Below, piece by piece: positions 24,407-33,661 of a stretch of 64,000 nucleotides of DNA. The notes beneath the pieces were generated by a model. The model saw nothing but the letters and a program-made list of their open reading frames with translations, had not been told where the DNA came from and ran no database searches. The position numbers and the translations under genes were made by a program. This DNA comes from an uncultured Ruminiclostridium sp. (GTDB lineage: Bacteria > Bacillota > Clostridia > Oscillospirales > Ruminococcaceae), in the NCBI GenBank assembly GCA_947623915.1, contig CANQIB010000008.1, positions 1 to 64,000 of the forward strand, written 5' to 3'. The stretch's first letter is position 1. Every line of letters starts with the position of its first letter.

Positions 24407-27352
24407 ATGAAAATTTCAGGAAAAGCGCTGATAGGGCAGATAGCGTTCATTATCGCATTGATCGCTTTTATTTTGGTCGCGCTGTTTGCGTTTATACGGA
24501 TAAATAACGATAGGGTGCTTGCCCAAAACGCAAGTTATGTCGGCGACGCCGCAGAGTTGTCCGCCAGCAGGGTAAGCAACGTCATCAGAGTGGCTCAGGG
24601 CAACATAAAAAACTTGGCGGGGCTTTACGGCGGGGTACTTACCGACGATCATCCCAACAGCGAGGTTTTGGAAAAGCTGACCGATAACGCAACGTTTGAC
24701 TATATAAGATTTATAGACGCCGACGGAAACATCGTCACCAAGTCCGGCGAAACGGTGAACGTTGCCGACAGGGATTATTTTATCGACGGCATGAAAGGAA
24801 ACAGCGGGCTGTGTTATATAAAAGAGTCCAAGCACACTAATGAGATATATTTTGTTTTTTACGCGCCGGTAAACCATGAGGGAAAGATAGTCGGCTTGCT
24901 TGTCGGGGTCTTCACTCACGACAATATGAAAAGCCATATAGCAACGACATTTTTTGATACCGAAGCAACGACATATCTTTGCAACATAGACGGAGAGGTG
25001 CTTGCATACAGCGGTACTGCCACATGGCTTGAGGATTCCGAAAAATACAACAACAATATCCTTGATTATTACACCCATTCCGAAAGGGTGTCCGATGATA
25101 TAGTCGGAGAGATACGCGACGCGTTTACGGAAAACCGCTCTTATTCCTACACCTTCCACGGAACCAGCGGAGAAAGCACCGCATATGCCGCTAACGTAAA
25201 GTATAACGATTGGATGCTGATACAGGTATTCCCGTCCAGCGTTACGGTCGGAATGATAGACATTTCACAGCGCGCCGGTATTTTCCTGGTGGTCGGCGTG
25301 GTGATAGTGTTTGTCATATATATTGCTTTCCTGCTGTTCCAAAAGTACAGACAGACAAAGCGCCTTATGAAAGAAAAGCACAAGGTCGAGGATATAGTAA
25401 AAAGCGTTACCGAGCTGTTTGTAAGGTTTATGGTGGCGGATTTTGAGACCGACAGATACGAATATTTTGAAAAGAACGACGGTATGCCCAAAAGCGGCAG
25501 ATACACCGAGCTTATAAAATACGTTGCCGATATGTATATCGACGAGGACGGCGAAGAAAAAATGAGCGATACCGTCAGCGTAAAAACGGTGCAGGAGCGG
25601 CTGACGGAAAACGTCGACTATTTGCAGTATGAGTACCGTATCCGCCACGGAAAGGAAAGATGGGAAAGTCTGTCCATCATACCGCTCGGCAGGAAAAACG
25701 GCGTGGTGATGTCCGTCCTTTACGCTATACAGGACGTGACCGAGCTCAAAATGAAAGAACAGCAGTCGAGGGAAGCTCTCAAAAGCGCGTTTGAAGCCGC
25801 CGAGGCCGCCAACAGGGCAAAGAGCGAATTTTTGTCAAGAATGTCGCATGATATCCGCACTCCCATGAACGCTATAATGGGTATGACTACCGTCGCGGCT
25901 ATGCATATCGACGATAAGGAACGGCTCATGGATTGCCTGAACAAGATAACCATTTCCAGCCGTCATCTGCTCGCGCTTATCAACGACGTTCTTGATATGT
26001 CTAAGATAGAAAGCGGAAACCTTACGCTTACCGAAGAGCCGTTCAATCTTTCGGAGATGACCGACAGCCTGCTGACGATAATACACCCGCAGATAAAGGC
26101 AAAACATCAGCATCTTAACATGAGCATTTCCCAGATACAGCATGAGGACGTTATCGGCGATACGCTGAGACTGCGCCAGATATTTGTAAATCTTATGGGC
26201 AACGCGGTGAAGTTTACGCCGGAGGAGGGCACTATATCCCTTGCTATCCGCGAGTTGGAATCCAAAGCAAAGGGAATGGGATATTATGAATTTGTATTTA
26301 CGGATACCGGCATAGGAATAGAGGAATCTTTCCTTGACGATATATTCGAGCCGTTTGCGCGTTCAAGGACCTCCGAATCGCAGAAGATAGAGGGTACGGG
26401 GCTCGGTATGCCTATCGCGAGAAACATCGCCAGACTGATGAACGGCGATATATCCGTAAAGAGCAAGGTAGGCGAAGGCTCGGAATTTACCGTAAGGGTA
26501 TATCTGAAGATACAGGATATAGACATTACCAACACCGATGACCTTGCCGATTTGTTGGTACTGGTAGCCGACGACGATAAGGACGCGGTCGATAACACCT
26601 GCGAGATACTGGACAGTATCGGAATGCAGGCTACCGGCGTATTGAACGGCACCGATGCGGTGACGCAGGCGATAGAACATCACGAGAATAACAACGATTT
26701 CTTTGCTATCATACTCGACTGGAAGATGCCGGATAAGAGCGGTGTGGAAGCCGCAAGAGAGATACGAAAGACCGTGGGCGACGATGTTCCGATAATTATT
26801 TTGTCGGCTTACGACTGGTCGGATATAGAGCAGGAGGCTCGCAGCGCGGGAGTAAACGCGTTTATCACCAAGCCGCTGTTCCGTTCAAGACTTATATATG
26901 TATTGAAATCTTTGGTAAACGAGCCGGATACCGCCAAGGAAAACGAGATAGATATATTCCGCGAAAATCAGTACAACGGAAAGCGTATACTGCTTGCGGA
27001 GGATAACGAGCTTAACCGCGAGATAGCAAAAGAGCTTCTTGAGGCTATCGGCGTTGAGGTCGAGATGGCGGAGGACGGACAGATAGCCTATGAGACTGTC
27101 ATCAGAAAGCCGGAGCATTATTTTGACCTTATCTTTATGGACATACAGATGCCGAATATGAACGGCTATCAGGCGACGGAGGCGATACGTTCGTCCGGCA
27201 GACAGGACCTTAAAGAGCTGCCGATAGTCGCGATGAGCGCGGACGCTTTTTCGGACGATATACTTCATGCTCATAGATCCGGCATGAACGACCATATCGC
27301 AAAGCCTGTGGAAATTTCCAAGCTGTCCGAAGCGCTTAAAAAGTGGCTGTAA
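24407..27352 (+). CDS. Hybrid sensor histidine kinase with two receiver domains
   Basis: 981 aa. Order: transmembrane helix 8-30, an extracellular dCache-like sensor region of about 250 aa, second transmembrane helix near 290-313, a PAS-like segment (340-455), dimerisation/phosphoacceptor domain with His481 in SRMSHDIRTPMNAIMGM, HATPase with NAVKFTPEEG and GTGLGMPIARN, then two receiver domains with Asp771 (ILDWKMPDKSG) and Asp912 (FMDIQMPNMNGYQA). All phosphotransfer residues are present. No cognate regulator is adjacent, but an Hpt protein and an HD-GYP regulator lie at 45-47 kb and could be partners. The ligand is unknown. Confidence 0.93.
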   Translation: MKISGKALIGQIAFIIALIAFILVALFAFIRINNDRVLAQNASYVGDAAELSASRVSNVIRVAQGNIKNLAGLYGGVLTDDHPNSEVLEKLTDNATFDYIRFIDADGNIVTKSGETVNVADRDYFIDGMKGNSGLCYIKESKHTNEIYFVFYAPVNHEGKIVGLLVGVFTHDNMKSHIATTFFDTEATTYLCNIDGEVLAYSGTATWLEDSEKYNNNILDYYTHSERVSDDIVGEIRDAFTENRSYSYTFHGTSGESTAYAANVKYNDWMLIQVFPSSVTVGMIDISQRAGIFLVVGVVIVFVIYIAFLLFQKYRQTKRLMKEKHKVEDIVKSVTELFVRFMVADFETDRYEYFEKNDGMPKSGRYTELIKYVADMYIDEDGEEKMSDTVSVKTVQERLTENVDYLQYEYRIRHGKERWESLSIIPLGRKNGVVMSVLYAIQDVTELKMKEQQSREALKSAFEAAEAANRAKSEFLSRMSHDIRTPMNAIMGMTTVAAMHIDDKERLMDCLNKITISSRHLLALINDVLDMSKIESGNLTLTEEPFNLSEMTDSLLTIIHPQIKAKHQHLNMSISQIQHEDVIGDTLRLRQIFVNLMGNAVKFTPEEGTISLAIRELESKAKGMGYYEFVFTDTGIGIEESFLDDIFEPFARSRTSESQKIEGTGLGMPIARNIARLMNGDISVKSKVGEGSEFTVRVYLKIQDIDITNTDDLADLLVLVADDDKDAVDNTCEILDSIGMQATGVLNGTDAVTQAIEHHENNNDFFAIILDWKMPDKSGVEAAREIRKTVGDDVPIIILSAYDWSDIEQEARSAGVNAFITKPLFRSRLIYVLKSLVNEPDTAKENEIDIFRENQYNGKRILLAEDNELNREIAKELLEAIGVEVEMAEDGQIAYETVIRKPEHYFDLIFMDIQMPNMNGYQATEAIRSSGRQDLKELPIVAMSADAFSDDILHAHRSGMNDHIAKPVEISKLSEALKKWL

Positions 27353-27362
27353 TAGTAATTAC

Positions 27363-27393
27363 GCCCCTCCGCAATATTGCTGAGGGGCAGTCT
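27363..27393 (+). terminator. Terminator of the hybrid kinase
   Basis: GCCCCTC/GAGGGGC stem with a 12-nt loop, followed by AGTCTTTT, 10 nt after the stop. Confidence 0.8.
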
Positions 27394-27494
27394 TTTAAGG
27401 AGCAAGCGGAAAAAACACGGGCTTTTAGCGGAAAGTTCCTTGCTTTTTCGCTTTGTGTGACCGCAGCGCGGTAAGCCCGATTGCATAAATAAAA

Positions 27495-27529
27495 CGCCGT
27501 CTAAACCTCAGGTAAAGACGGCGCTTTTT
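27495..27529 (-). terminator. Terminator of secG, possibly bidirectional
   Basis: CGCCGTCT/AGACGGCG stem. T-rich sequence on both sides (CGTTTTATTT on minus, CTTTTTTCTTTTT on plus). Confidence 0.75.
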
Positions 27530-27539
27530 TCTTTTTGAT

Positions 27540-27953
27540 TTACTCCTGCGATGTCGTATCGGAAGAATCGGTCGATGCTGCGCTTTCCGCTGCGTCGGAA
27601 GAATCGGTCGTGCTTTCCGTTTCGCTGACGTCGGCGGTATCGCCGGGAGTAGCGGTGCTGCTGGTACTGGTCGTGCTGCTCGTGTTTGTCGCTGCGGCAA
27701 AGTTACCGCTGTACATTACGACGAAGTTAACTACCAGCGCTGCCACGAAAAATACGACAGCCGCGATCTTTGTCAGTCTTGCGAGCTTTGCCTCGTTCGA
27801 TCTGCCGGAATTTCTCTGATAATAGTTATCCGCGCTTCCGCCTGAGATAGTTTGCGACATTCCCTGCTGAGTGTCCTGCATAAGTACCACAAGAACTATA
27901 AACACACACGCGATAACAAGAATTATTGCGCTAAATATTTCCAAAAATCCCAT
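27540..27953 (-). CDS. secG: Preprotein translocase subunit SecG with extended tail
   Basis: Small integral membrane subunit of the SecYEG channel. The 137-aa product has the two SecG helices (IILVIACVFIVLVVLMQ at 9-25, and IAAVVFFVAALVVNFVVMY near 64-82) joined by the conserved QDTQQGMSQTISGG loop. The usual protein is 75-85 aa; here a tail of about 50 aa made almost only of Ser, Thr, Asp, Ala and Glu (TSSTTSTSSTATPGD) follows the second helix and should face the outside. ATG 27953 follows AGGAGG. Confidence 0.93.
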   Translation of the reverse strand: MGFLEIFSAIILVIACVFIVLVVLMQDTQQGMSQTISGGSADNYYQRNSGRSNEAKLARLTKIAAVVFFVAALVVNFVVMYSGNFAAATNTSSTTSTSSTATPGDTADVSETESTTDSSDAAESAASTDSSDTTSQE

Positions 27954-28055
27954 CTGTATCCTCCTAAAATGTATATCGGAAAAATTGCGTTTAAAATCAC
28001 ACAGCTATTAGTATAGCATATCCTAACGTAAAATGCAAGCGTTTTGACGATTTTT

Positions 28056-29339
28056 TTATTTTTTGACGGCCTCTAACGCTCTTTTTCCTATATCCGTGCG
28101 GTAATGCGCTTTGTCAAAGTGTATGGTTTGTACGGCTTTATATGCGGAGTCGAGCGCCTCGGTAAGCGTGTCGCCGGTAGCCGTTACTCCCAGCACACGG
28201 CCGCCTGAGGTGTAGTATTTCCCGTCGGTCAGCTTTGTGCCTGCATGGTATACCGCCGCGCCTTTACATTGACCGCGCTCGTCAAGGCCGGATATTTCCT
28301 TTCCCGTTTCGTATTTTTCGGGATAGCCGCCGCTTGCCATTACTACACAGGCGCACGCGCCGCCGTCGAATTCAATATCCGTACCGTCCAGCCGCTGTTC
28401 GTATACCGCCTCGATTATATCGCAAAGATCCGTTTTGAGCAGGGGCAGCACCACCTGTGTTTCGGGATCTCCGAAACGGCAGTTGTATTCGATGACCTTA
28501 GGACCGTTCGGGGTAAGCATAAGTCCGAAGTACAGACAGCCCGAAAACGGTCTGCCCTCCGCCTGCATGGCTTTTATGGTGGGCATGAATATCTTTTCGT
28601 AACACTCCTTTTGCAATTCGGGAGTGTAGTGCGGGTTCGGAGCGACCGTGCCCATTCCGCCGGTATTCAATCCCTTGTCGCCGTCGTAGGCGCGCTTGTG
28701 ATCCATCGAGGACACCATAGGCTTTACCGTTTTGCCGTCGGTAAACGCCAGCACCGAGACTTCGGGACCGGTAAGAAATTCTTCTATCACCACAGTATTG
28801 CCGGATTTTCCGAATTTGCCGTCCACCATCATGGAATTTATCGCGTCTATGGCGGCGGTTTCGTTTTCCGCTATGATAACGCCTTTTCCCAGCGCCAAGC
28901 CGTCGCATTTTATTACCGTGGGATAGGTATTGCGTGCCTTGACATATGATATTGCCTTTTCCGCCTCGGTAAACGTTTCATACTCGGCAGTCGGAATATT
29001 GTATTTTTTCATCAGCTCCTTGGAGAACGCTTTGCTCCCCTCGATAATAGCGGCGTTTGCTTTCGGACCGAAGGTTTTAAAGCCCTCGGCGTTCAGCTTG
29101 TCCACCATACCCATTACCAGCGGATCGTCCGGCGCTACAAACACATAGTCCGGCTTTAACTGCTTTGCCAAAGCGACTATACCGTCTATATCGGTGGCTT
29201 TCACGTCAAAACATTCGGCGTATGCGGATATTCCTCCGTTGCCGGGAGCGGCGTAAATTTTTTCCGTTTTTTCAGATCTTGCAAGCGCGGCGATTATCGC
29301 GTGTTCCCGTCCGCCGCCGCCTACTACCAGTATGTTCAT
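28056..29339 (-). CDS. purD: Phosphoribosylamine-glycine ligase PurD
   Basis: Second step of de novo purine synthesis: ATP-dependent joining of glycine to phosphoribosylamine. The 427-aa protein has the N-terminal MNILVVGGGGREHAI, the ATP-grasp motif KCDGLALGKGV near 145, and the signature YNCRFGDPETQVVLP near 285. Usual length for the family. It is the last gene of the purine operon, separated from the other pur genes by four non-purine genes. Confidence 0.97.
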   Translation of the reverse strand: MNILVVGGGGREHAIIAALARSEKTEKIYAAPGNGGISAYAECFDVKATDIDGIVALAKQLKPDYVFVAPDDPLVMGMVDKLNAEGFKTFGPKANAAIIEGSKAFSKELMKKYNIPTAEYETFTEAEKAISYVKARNTYPTVIKCDGLALGKGVIIAENETAAIDAINSMMVDGKFGKSGNTVVIEEFLTGPEVSVLAFTDGKTVKPMVSSMDHKRAYDGDKGLNTGGMGTVAPNPHYTPELQKECYEKIFMPTIKAMQAEGRPFSGCLYFGLMLTPNGPKVIEYNCRFGDPETQVVLPLLKTDLCDIIEAVYEQRLDGTDIEFDGGACACVVMASGGYPEKYETGKEISGLDERGQCKGAAVYHAGTKLTDGKYYTSGGRVLGVTATGDTLTEALDSAYKAVQTIHFDKAHYRTDIGKRALEAVKK

Positions 29340-29389
29340 ATTTATGTTCCTTTCTTAGCTGTATTTTACCGACGAAACGTCGGTCGTTT

Positions 29390-29965
29390 TCAGTATCGTA
29401 TATCGCTGCCGTTTTGTACTTTTCGGCGTTTTCGTATAAGCGCGTAAAAAGGGGAGTCCTCAGGATGATTTAACAGTCCCTTGTACGGGGGAACGTAACA
29501 GTATTTATAAGTATCCCCAAGAACAGTCTGAACGGTTACTCTGAGCGACCTTGCCAGACCGAAGCTGTGCAGCTCCTTGAAATTTACGGAAAGCACATTG
29601 TCGTATTTTATCACGTCCGTGCGGTCCTTAAACTCTATCCTGAGCTCCTCGTCGTTCGCTTCGTAATGATAGCGCCCTCCTTTGAGCCAGCGCCTTATCA
29701 TAAGCAGCGACGTTATCCAAAGAGCCGCGCCCCCGATAGCCGTCAGCAGCAGTAAAAATACCGGCGCGACGTAATTTAAATAGTAGGTTTGGGAAAAGTC
29801 CACCTGCATCGCCCAAGTCCAGAACACCACCGACAGCACGGTGAGTATTGCCGCCGACAGGAACAACGTCACAGACAGCACACGCGCCAGCTCCGAACGC
29901 AGCTGCATATATCCGCTTTGACGGTACTCGAACCGACCGTCCAAAATATCGTTATCTATCCTCAT
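29390..29965 (-). CDS. Two-helix membrane protein, family member 1
   Basis: 191 aa: cytoplasmic N-terminus starting MRIDNDILDGRFEYRQSG, two transmembrane helices (about 30-52 and 64-88), then a C-terminal soluble domain (YHYEANDEELRIEFKDRTD, YKYCYVPPYKG, HPEDSPFY) that recalls PH-like bacterial domains. The segment with RFEYRQSG before the first helix and the closing DSPFYALI recur in the next two genes, so all three are paralogues. Function unknown. Located between purD and the other pur genes on the same strand. Confidence 0.75.
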   Translation of the reverse strand: MRIDNDILDGRFEYRQSGYMQLRSELARVLSVTLFLSAAILTVLSVVFWTWAMQVDFSQTYYLNYVAPVFLLLLTAIGGAALWITSLLMIRRWLKGGRYHYEANDEELRIEFKDRTDVIKYDNVLSVNFKELHSFGLARSLRVTVQTVLGDTYKYCYVPPYKGLLNHPEDSPFYALIRKRRKVQNGSDIRY

Positions 29966-29979
29966 TCGCCCTTACTCCT

Positions 29980-30564
29980 TCAGAAAACTATACCGATATC
30001 TTTATCGGAGCGTGTTTCATCGCTTACAGGAGGAGCCTGCAAATAATAAAACGGCGTATTCTCCGGCGTTGTAAACGCTCCCTTTCGGGGAGAGATATAT
30101 TGATATTTGTCAACGCCCTGTTTTGTCATGACGGTGATCTCAAATCCGACGGTTTTTCCCGCGCCGGTTATCGGAACAAAATATACGTTTTTGGCGTTTT
30201 CGTATCTGTATTCGACCGTCGGCTTATGCGGGATAAACAGTTTAAGGCTCTTCTCGTCGGCAACGTACCGACATTTTGAACCCTTGTGTATCAGCCCTAT
30301 CGCTATGGCGGAAAGTATTATCAAAATAACCGTAAATATCCCCGCCGTCAGCGCGTAAAACAGTATAAAATAGCTGAATCTTTCGTGCTGCGGACCTACG
30401 CCCGTAAGCCAAATGAGAAAAGCGGGGAAGGAAAACGCGGCTATTATCGCCGTGCATACTATTATTATGGTGTATAAGGCGGTGTGCTTTGTCCGTATGA
30501 AGAAAGCGCCGCTTTCTTTAAATTCAAATCGATGCTCCAACGGGTCTTTTCCGTAATGTTCCAT
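29980..30564 (-). CDS. Two-helix membrane protein, family member 2
   Basis: 194 aa with the same build as its neighbours: HRFEFKESGAFF ahead of two transmembrane helices (about 30-52 and 68-92), then a soluble domain (CRYVADEKSLKLFIPHKPTV, KYQYISPRKGAFTTPENTPF). ATG 30564 is preferred because AAAGGA lies 7 nt upstream; an in-frame TTG at 30582 lacks a ribosome site. Unknown function; a paralogue of 29390-29965 and of each half of 30602-31765. Confidence 0.75.
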   Translation of the reverse strand: MEHYGKDPLEHRFEFKESGAFFIRTKHTALYTIIIVCTAIIAAFSFPAFLIWLTGVGPQHERFSYFILFYALTAGIFTVILIILSAIAIGLIHKGSKCRYVADEKSLKLFIPHKPTVEYRYENAKNVYFVPITGAGKTVGFEITVMTKQGVDKYQYISPRKGAFTTPENTPFYYLQAPPVSDETRSDKDIGIVF

Positions 30565-30601
30565 GAGTGAGTCCTTTGGCAAATGCCGTCCGATATTGCT
30601 G

Positions 30602-31765
30602 TTATGCTTGAGGTGATGAGGAATAGTAGGCTTTTAAAGCCTTTTCAAAAACGTAAAACGGTGTGCTTTGATAATTTTGCTCCGAGCGTTTAAGCGAATA
30701 TACGCAGACAAGCTCCATCGTTTTCGTTTCGCCCTGCTCGGCGAGCTTTAAAGTGCATTTCGCACCGTAAGGCTTATTTCTTTTTTGCACTTCGTTGTGA
30801 TAATAGGAGATAACGTCCCCGAAACGGATAAGATGCGATACGTTTTTTCGGTATATCCGCATTTTATCGTATTCTATATTGTACTGCCATTGCTGACCGT
30901 TTTTAATGAATTTCAGCGCCGCGGCCGCAAAGACCGAGAGCGCGAGCGTCGTCAGCACGGCGGCGGTCATTATCGGTACATCTCCGAAATTAAAAATAAA
31001 GAATACCGCCGCCGTAATGTCAACGGCTGACATCAAACCTAAAACTATATATTTAAGTATGTTGTAATAGGTAACGTAAAGATGGACCGTTCCGACGCTG
31101 TTCTTTTCCAAAGGCGCATATCTTTCGTTCTCGCTGAACCGCGGGACGGTCTGCGTCGGAACGTCGGCGGTACTGAAAAATACCGTTTCCTCTCGCGGTG
31201 CGGCGGTATCACGACTCTCCCCGTGTTGTTCATTTACCGCGGACTGCCTTAATTCATGCGCCTTTTGCCGTACGATACCGAACGGCGTGTTTTCAAACGA
31301 CCTGTCAATACTTCCGTCTGGGAAAACATAGATGAATTTTTTTCTGCCCAGCGGCTGACATTCTATCGTTACGGCGATAAGGTGCTTTTTGAGAATGTCT
31401 ATATTTCGGCTTTGCGACTCCACGAACATACTGTATTGAAACACATAGAGCTTAGAGCCGTTAAATATGCGCATATAATTTTCTTCGATATCACAGCGAT
31501 AGCGCTTTCCGTCCAGAAGAAGGTTCAGTACTGTCAGCAAAGCCATATTTAAGATGATGATGATAAGTATGCTTAACATATCCGTTAGCATAGATGAGCC
31601 GCCGAAAAAAATAATATAAATATCCAAGACGAGCAATGCTAAAATAATGGCGGCGATAAGCGGTATAAACCACAAAGGCATCAGCCTTATAAACATACCT
31701 TCGTTTTTGTATTTCATATCGAAACGGTCTTTCGGGTCTATTTTTTCGTATCTGTAATCGCTCAT
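30602..31765 (-). CDS. Duplicated four-helix membrane protein, family member 3
   Basis: 387 aa consisting of two copies of the neighbouring module: the first half has two helices near 29-52 and 62-85 and the closing DGSIDRSFENTPFGIV; the second half begins near residue 200, again has two helices (about 229-251 and 262-284) and the closing YSLKRSEQNYQSTPFYVFEKA. A linker of about 40 aa (NEQHGESRDTAAPREE) joins them. A gene duplication and fusion is the simplest origin. Function unknown; it may sense or move something at the membrane. Confidence 0.75.
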   Translation of the reverse strand: MSDYRYEKIDPKDRFDMKYKNEGMFIRLMPLWFIPLIAAIILALLVLDIYIIFFGGSSMLTDMLSILIIIILNMALLTVLNLLLDGKRYRCDIEENYMRIFNGSKLYVFQYSMFVESQSRNIDILKKHLIAVTIECQPLGRKKFIYVFPDGSIDRSFENTPFGIVRQKAHELRQSAVNEQHGESRDTAAPREETVFFSTADVPTQTVPRFSENERYAPLEKNSVGTVHLYVTYYNILKYIVLGLMSAVDITAAVFFIFNFGDVPIMTAAVLTTLALSVFAAAALKFIKNGQQWQYNIEYDKMRIYRKNVSHLIRFGDVISYYHNEVQKRNKPYGAKCTLKLAEQGETKTMELVCVYSLKRSEQNYQSTPFYVFEKALKAYYSSSPQA

Positions 31766-31795
31766 ATCGTCACCAAATGTATCTCAGATGATATT

Positions 31796-32371
31796 TTATT
31801 TAATGCTGAACGTAGACAATAACGTGTCGATCTCCGGCTTTACCTTATCGTATACCGAGTCAAAGTAGGTTATGTGGAAAGCGTAGACATATTGGTCGGA
31901 TACCACAAATTCCTGCATAAGCGTAAGACCGCTGTCGTCGCCCTCTTCCTTGAGCTTGAAGTAATGCGAGTCATAGCTTGCTACCTTGGTATCGCCCTCC
32001 TCGACTACCGTATATATGCCTTCATAGGCTTTTCTCATGGAATCTACAAAGGTAGAAAGGGGGAAGCCGCCGGAATCGGAGGTCTGTATGCCGACCAGCG
32101 TCGCCACTTCGTCGCCCAGCTCGTCCTCATTTTCTCCTACATAGCGAAACGCGGTGTCCGTGCCCTCCTGCTCGAAATTCTCCCACTTATCGTTGGCAGA
32201 GATAACAAAGTTATCTTCTTCATACGGCTGTCCTAACTGTTCGGACGCCGAGATGTTTTGATCCGCGCCCGACTGTGCGGTATCCGCGCCTTGACCTGAG
32301 CAGGCGATAAGTGTCACTGCTATCAGCACGGCCGGCAGCAGCTTTGCGAAAAGTTTTCCTGTACGGAGCAT
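31796..32371 (-). CDS. Putative lipoprotein
   Basis: 191 aa. Signal peptide with a lipobox (LLPAVLIAVTLIAC, Cys near residue 24), a short Gln/Ser/Ala linker, then a compact domain of about 140 aa (EDNFVISANDKWENFEQEGT, DSGLTLMQEFVVSDQYVYAF, DKVKPEIDTLLSTFSI) that resembles small secreted lipoproteins with a PsbP/DcrB-type fold by general pattern; that assignment is weak. It follows purH and precedes the membrane protein trio on the same strand. Confidence 0.75.
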   Translation of the reverse strand: MLRTGKLFAKLLPAVLIAVTLIACSGQGADTAQSGADQNISASEQLGQPYEEDNFVISANDKWENFEQEGTDTAFRYVGENEDELGDEVATLVGIQTSDSGGFPLSTFVDSMRKAYEGIYTVVEEGDTKVASYDSHYFKLKEEGDDSGLTLMQEFVVSDQYVYAFHITYFDSVYDKVKPEIDTLLSTFSIK

Positions 32372-32425
32372 ATTAAAATACCTCGCTTTCGTTTTTAAGC
32401 GGCAAACGCCGCAATTTACCGTTTT

Positions 32426-33604
32426 TTAATGGTGGAAAAGCCTTAAACCTGTGAACGCCATGGCGATGCCGTATTTGTTGCAGGTCTCGATAACGTTGTC
32501 GTCGCGGATAGAACCGCCGGGCTGCGCGATATATTCAACGCCGCTCTTATGCGCTCTTTCGATATTGTCGCCGAACGGGAAGAAAGCGTCCGAGCCTAGC
32601 GCGACGCCTTTCATGGTGTCCAGCCATGCGCGCTTTTCCTCACGGGTGAACACTTCAGGCTTGACCTCAAAAATGTTCTGCCATGCGCCGTCCGCCAGCA
32701 CGTCCATATAGTCCTCGCCTATGTAAAGGTCGATGGCGTTATCTCTGTCGGCACGTCTTATAGAGTCGATAAACTTCAGCTCCATTACCTTGGGGCATTG
32801 CCTTAAATACCAGTTGTCCGCTTTTGTTCCGGCAAGTCTGGTACAATGTATTCTCGACTGCTGTCCCGCGCCTATACCTATAGCCTGACCGCCGCAGGCG
32901 TATGCCACGGAGTTGGACTGGGTGTATTTCAGCGTTATGAGCGCGATGAGCAGGTCTTTTTTCGCGCTGTCGGGAATGTTTTTGTTTTCGGTAACGACGT
33001 TTGCGAGCATTTCGTTGTCTATGACCAGAGAGTTGCGCCCCTGCTCGAAGGTTATCCCGAATACCTGCTTATGCTCGATAGGTTCGGGGATATAATCGGG
33101 GTCTATCTTGATTATATTATATGTGCCTTTTCTCTTGGACTTGAGTATCTCCAGCGCTTCCGGATCGTAGCCCGGAGCGATAACTCCGTCGGATACCTCG
33201 CGCTGTATCATCTTCGCGGTGGGAACGTCGCAGACGTCGGACAGCGAGATGAAATCACCGTAGGAGGACATTCTGTCTGCTCCTCTCGCCCTTGCGTAGG
33301 CGCAGGCGAGGGGGGACAGCTCTCCGAGATCGTCCACCCAGTATATCTTTTTCAGCGTGTCGCTCAGCGGCAGACCGATCGCGGCGCCGGCTGGCGAAAC
33401 GTGCTTGAAAGAAGTCGCGGCGGGCATACCCGTAGCGACTTTAAGCTCCTTTACGAGCTGCCAGCCGTTGAACGCGTCCATAAAGTTAATGTAGCCGGGC
33501 TTGCCGTTCAATACTTCGATAGGCAGCTCTTTGCCGTTTTCCATAAAGATCCTTGACGGCTTTTGATTAGGGTTGCAGCCGTATTTAAGTTCCAGTTCGT
33601 TCAT
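32426..33604 (-). CDS. purH: AICAR transformylase (PurH C-terminal domain only)
   Basis: Penultimate step of purine synthesis: formylation of AICAR with 10-formyl-THF. The 392-aa protein has the transformylase signatures TSFKHVSPAGAAIG near residue 65 (catalytic Lys-His), QSNSVAYACGGQAIGIGAGQ near 235 and GSDAFFPFGDNIERA near 345, and ends ...AMAFTGLRLFHH. The N-terminal IMP cyclohydrolase domain of ordinary PurH (about 200 aa) is absent; the neighbouring purO supplies that step. ATG 33604 follows AAGGAGG. Confidence 0.94.
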   Translation of the reverse strand: MNELELKYGCNPNQKPSRIFMENGKELPIEVLNGKPGYINFMDAFNGWQLVKELKVATGMPAATSFKHVSPAGAAIGLPLSDTLKKIYWVDDLGELSPLACAYARARGADRMSSYGDFISLSDVCDVPTAKMIQREVSDGVIAPGYDPEALEILKSKRKGTYNIIKIDPDYIPEPIEHKQVFGITFEQGRNSLVIDNEMLANVVTENKNIPDSAKKDLLIALITLKYTQSNSVAYACGGQAIGIGAGQQSRIHCTRLAGTKADNWYLRQCPKVMELKFIDSIRRADRDNAIDLYIGEDYMDVLADGAWQNIFEVKPEVFTREEKRAWLDTMKGVALGSDAFFPFGDNIERAHKSGVEYIAQPGGSIRDDNVIETCNKYGIAMAFTGLRLFHH

Positions 33605-33661
33605 TTTTTCCTCCTTATGATCCGTATTTATGCCGTGTTTTTCTTCGGCAGATCCACAGAC

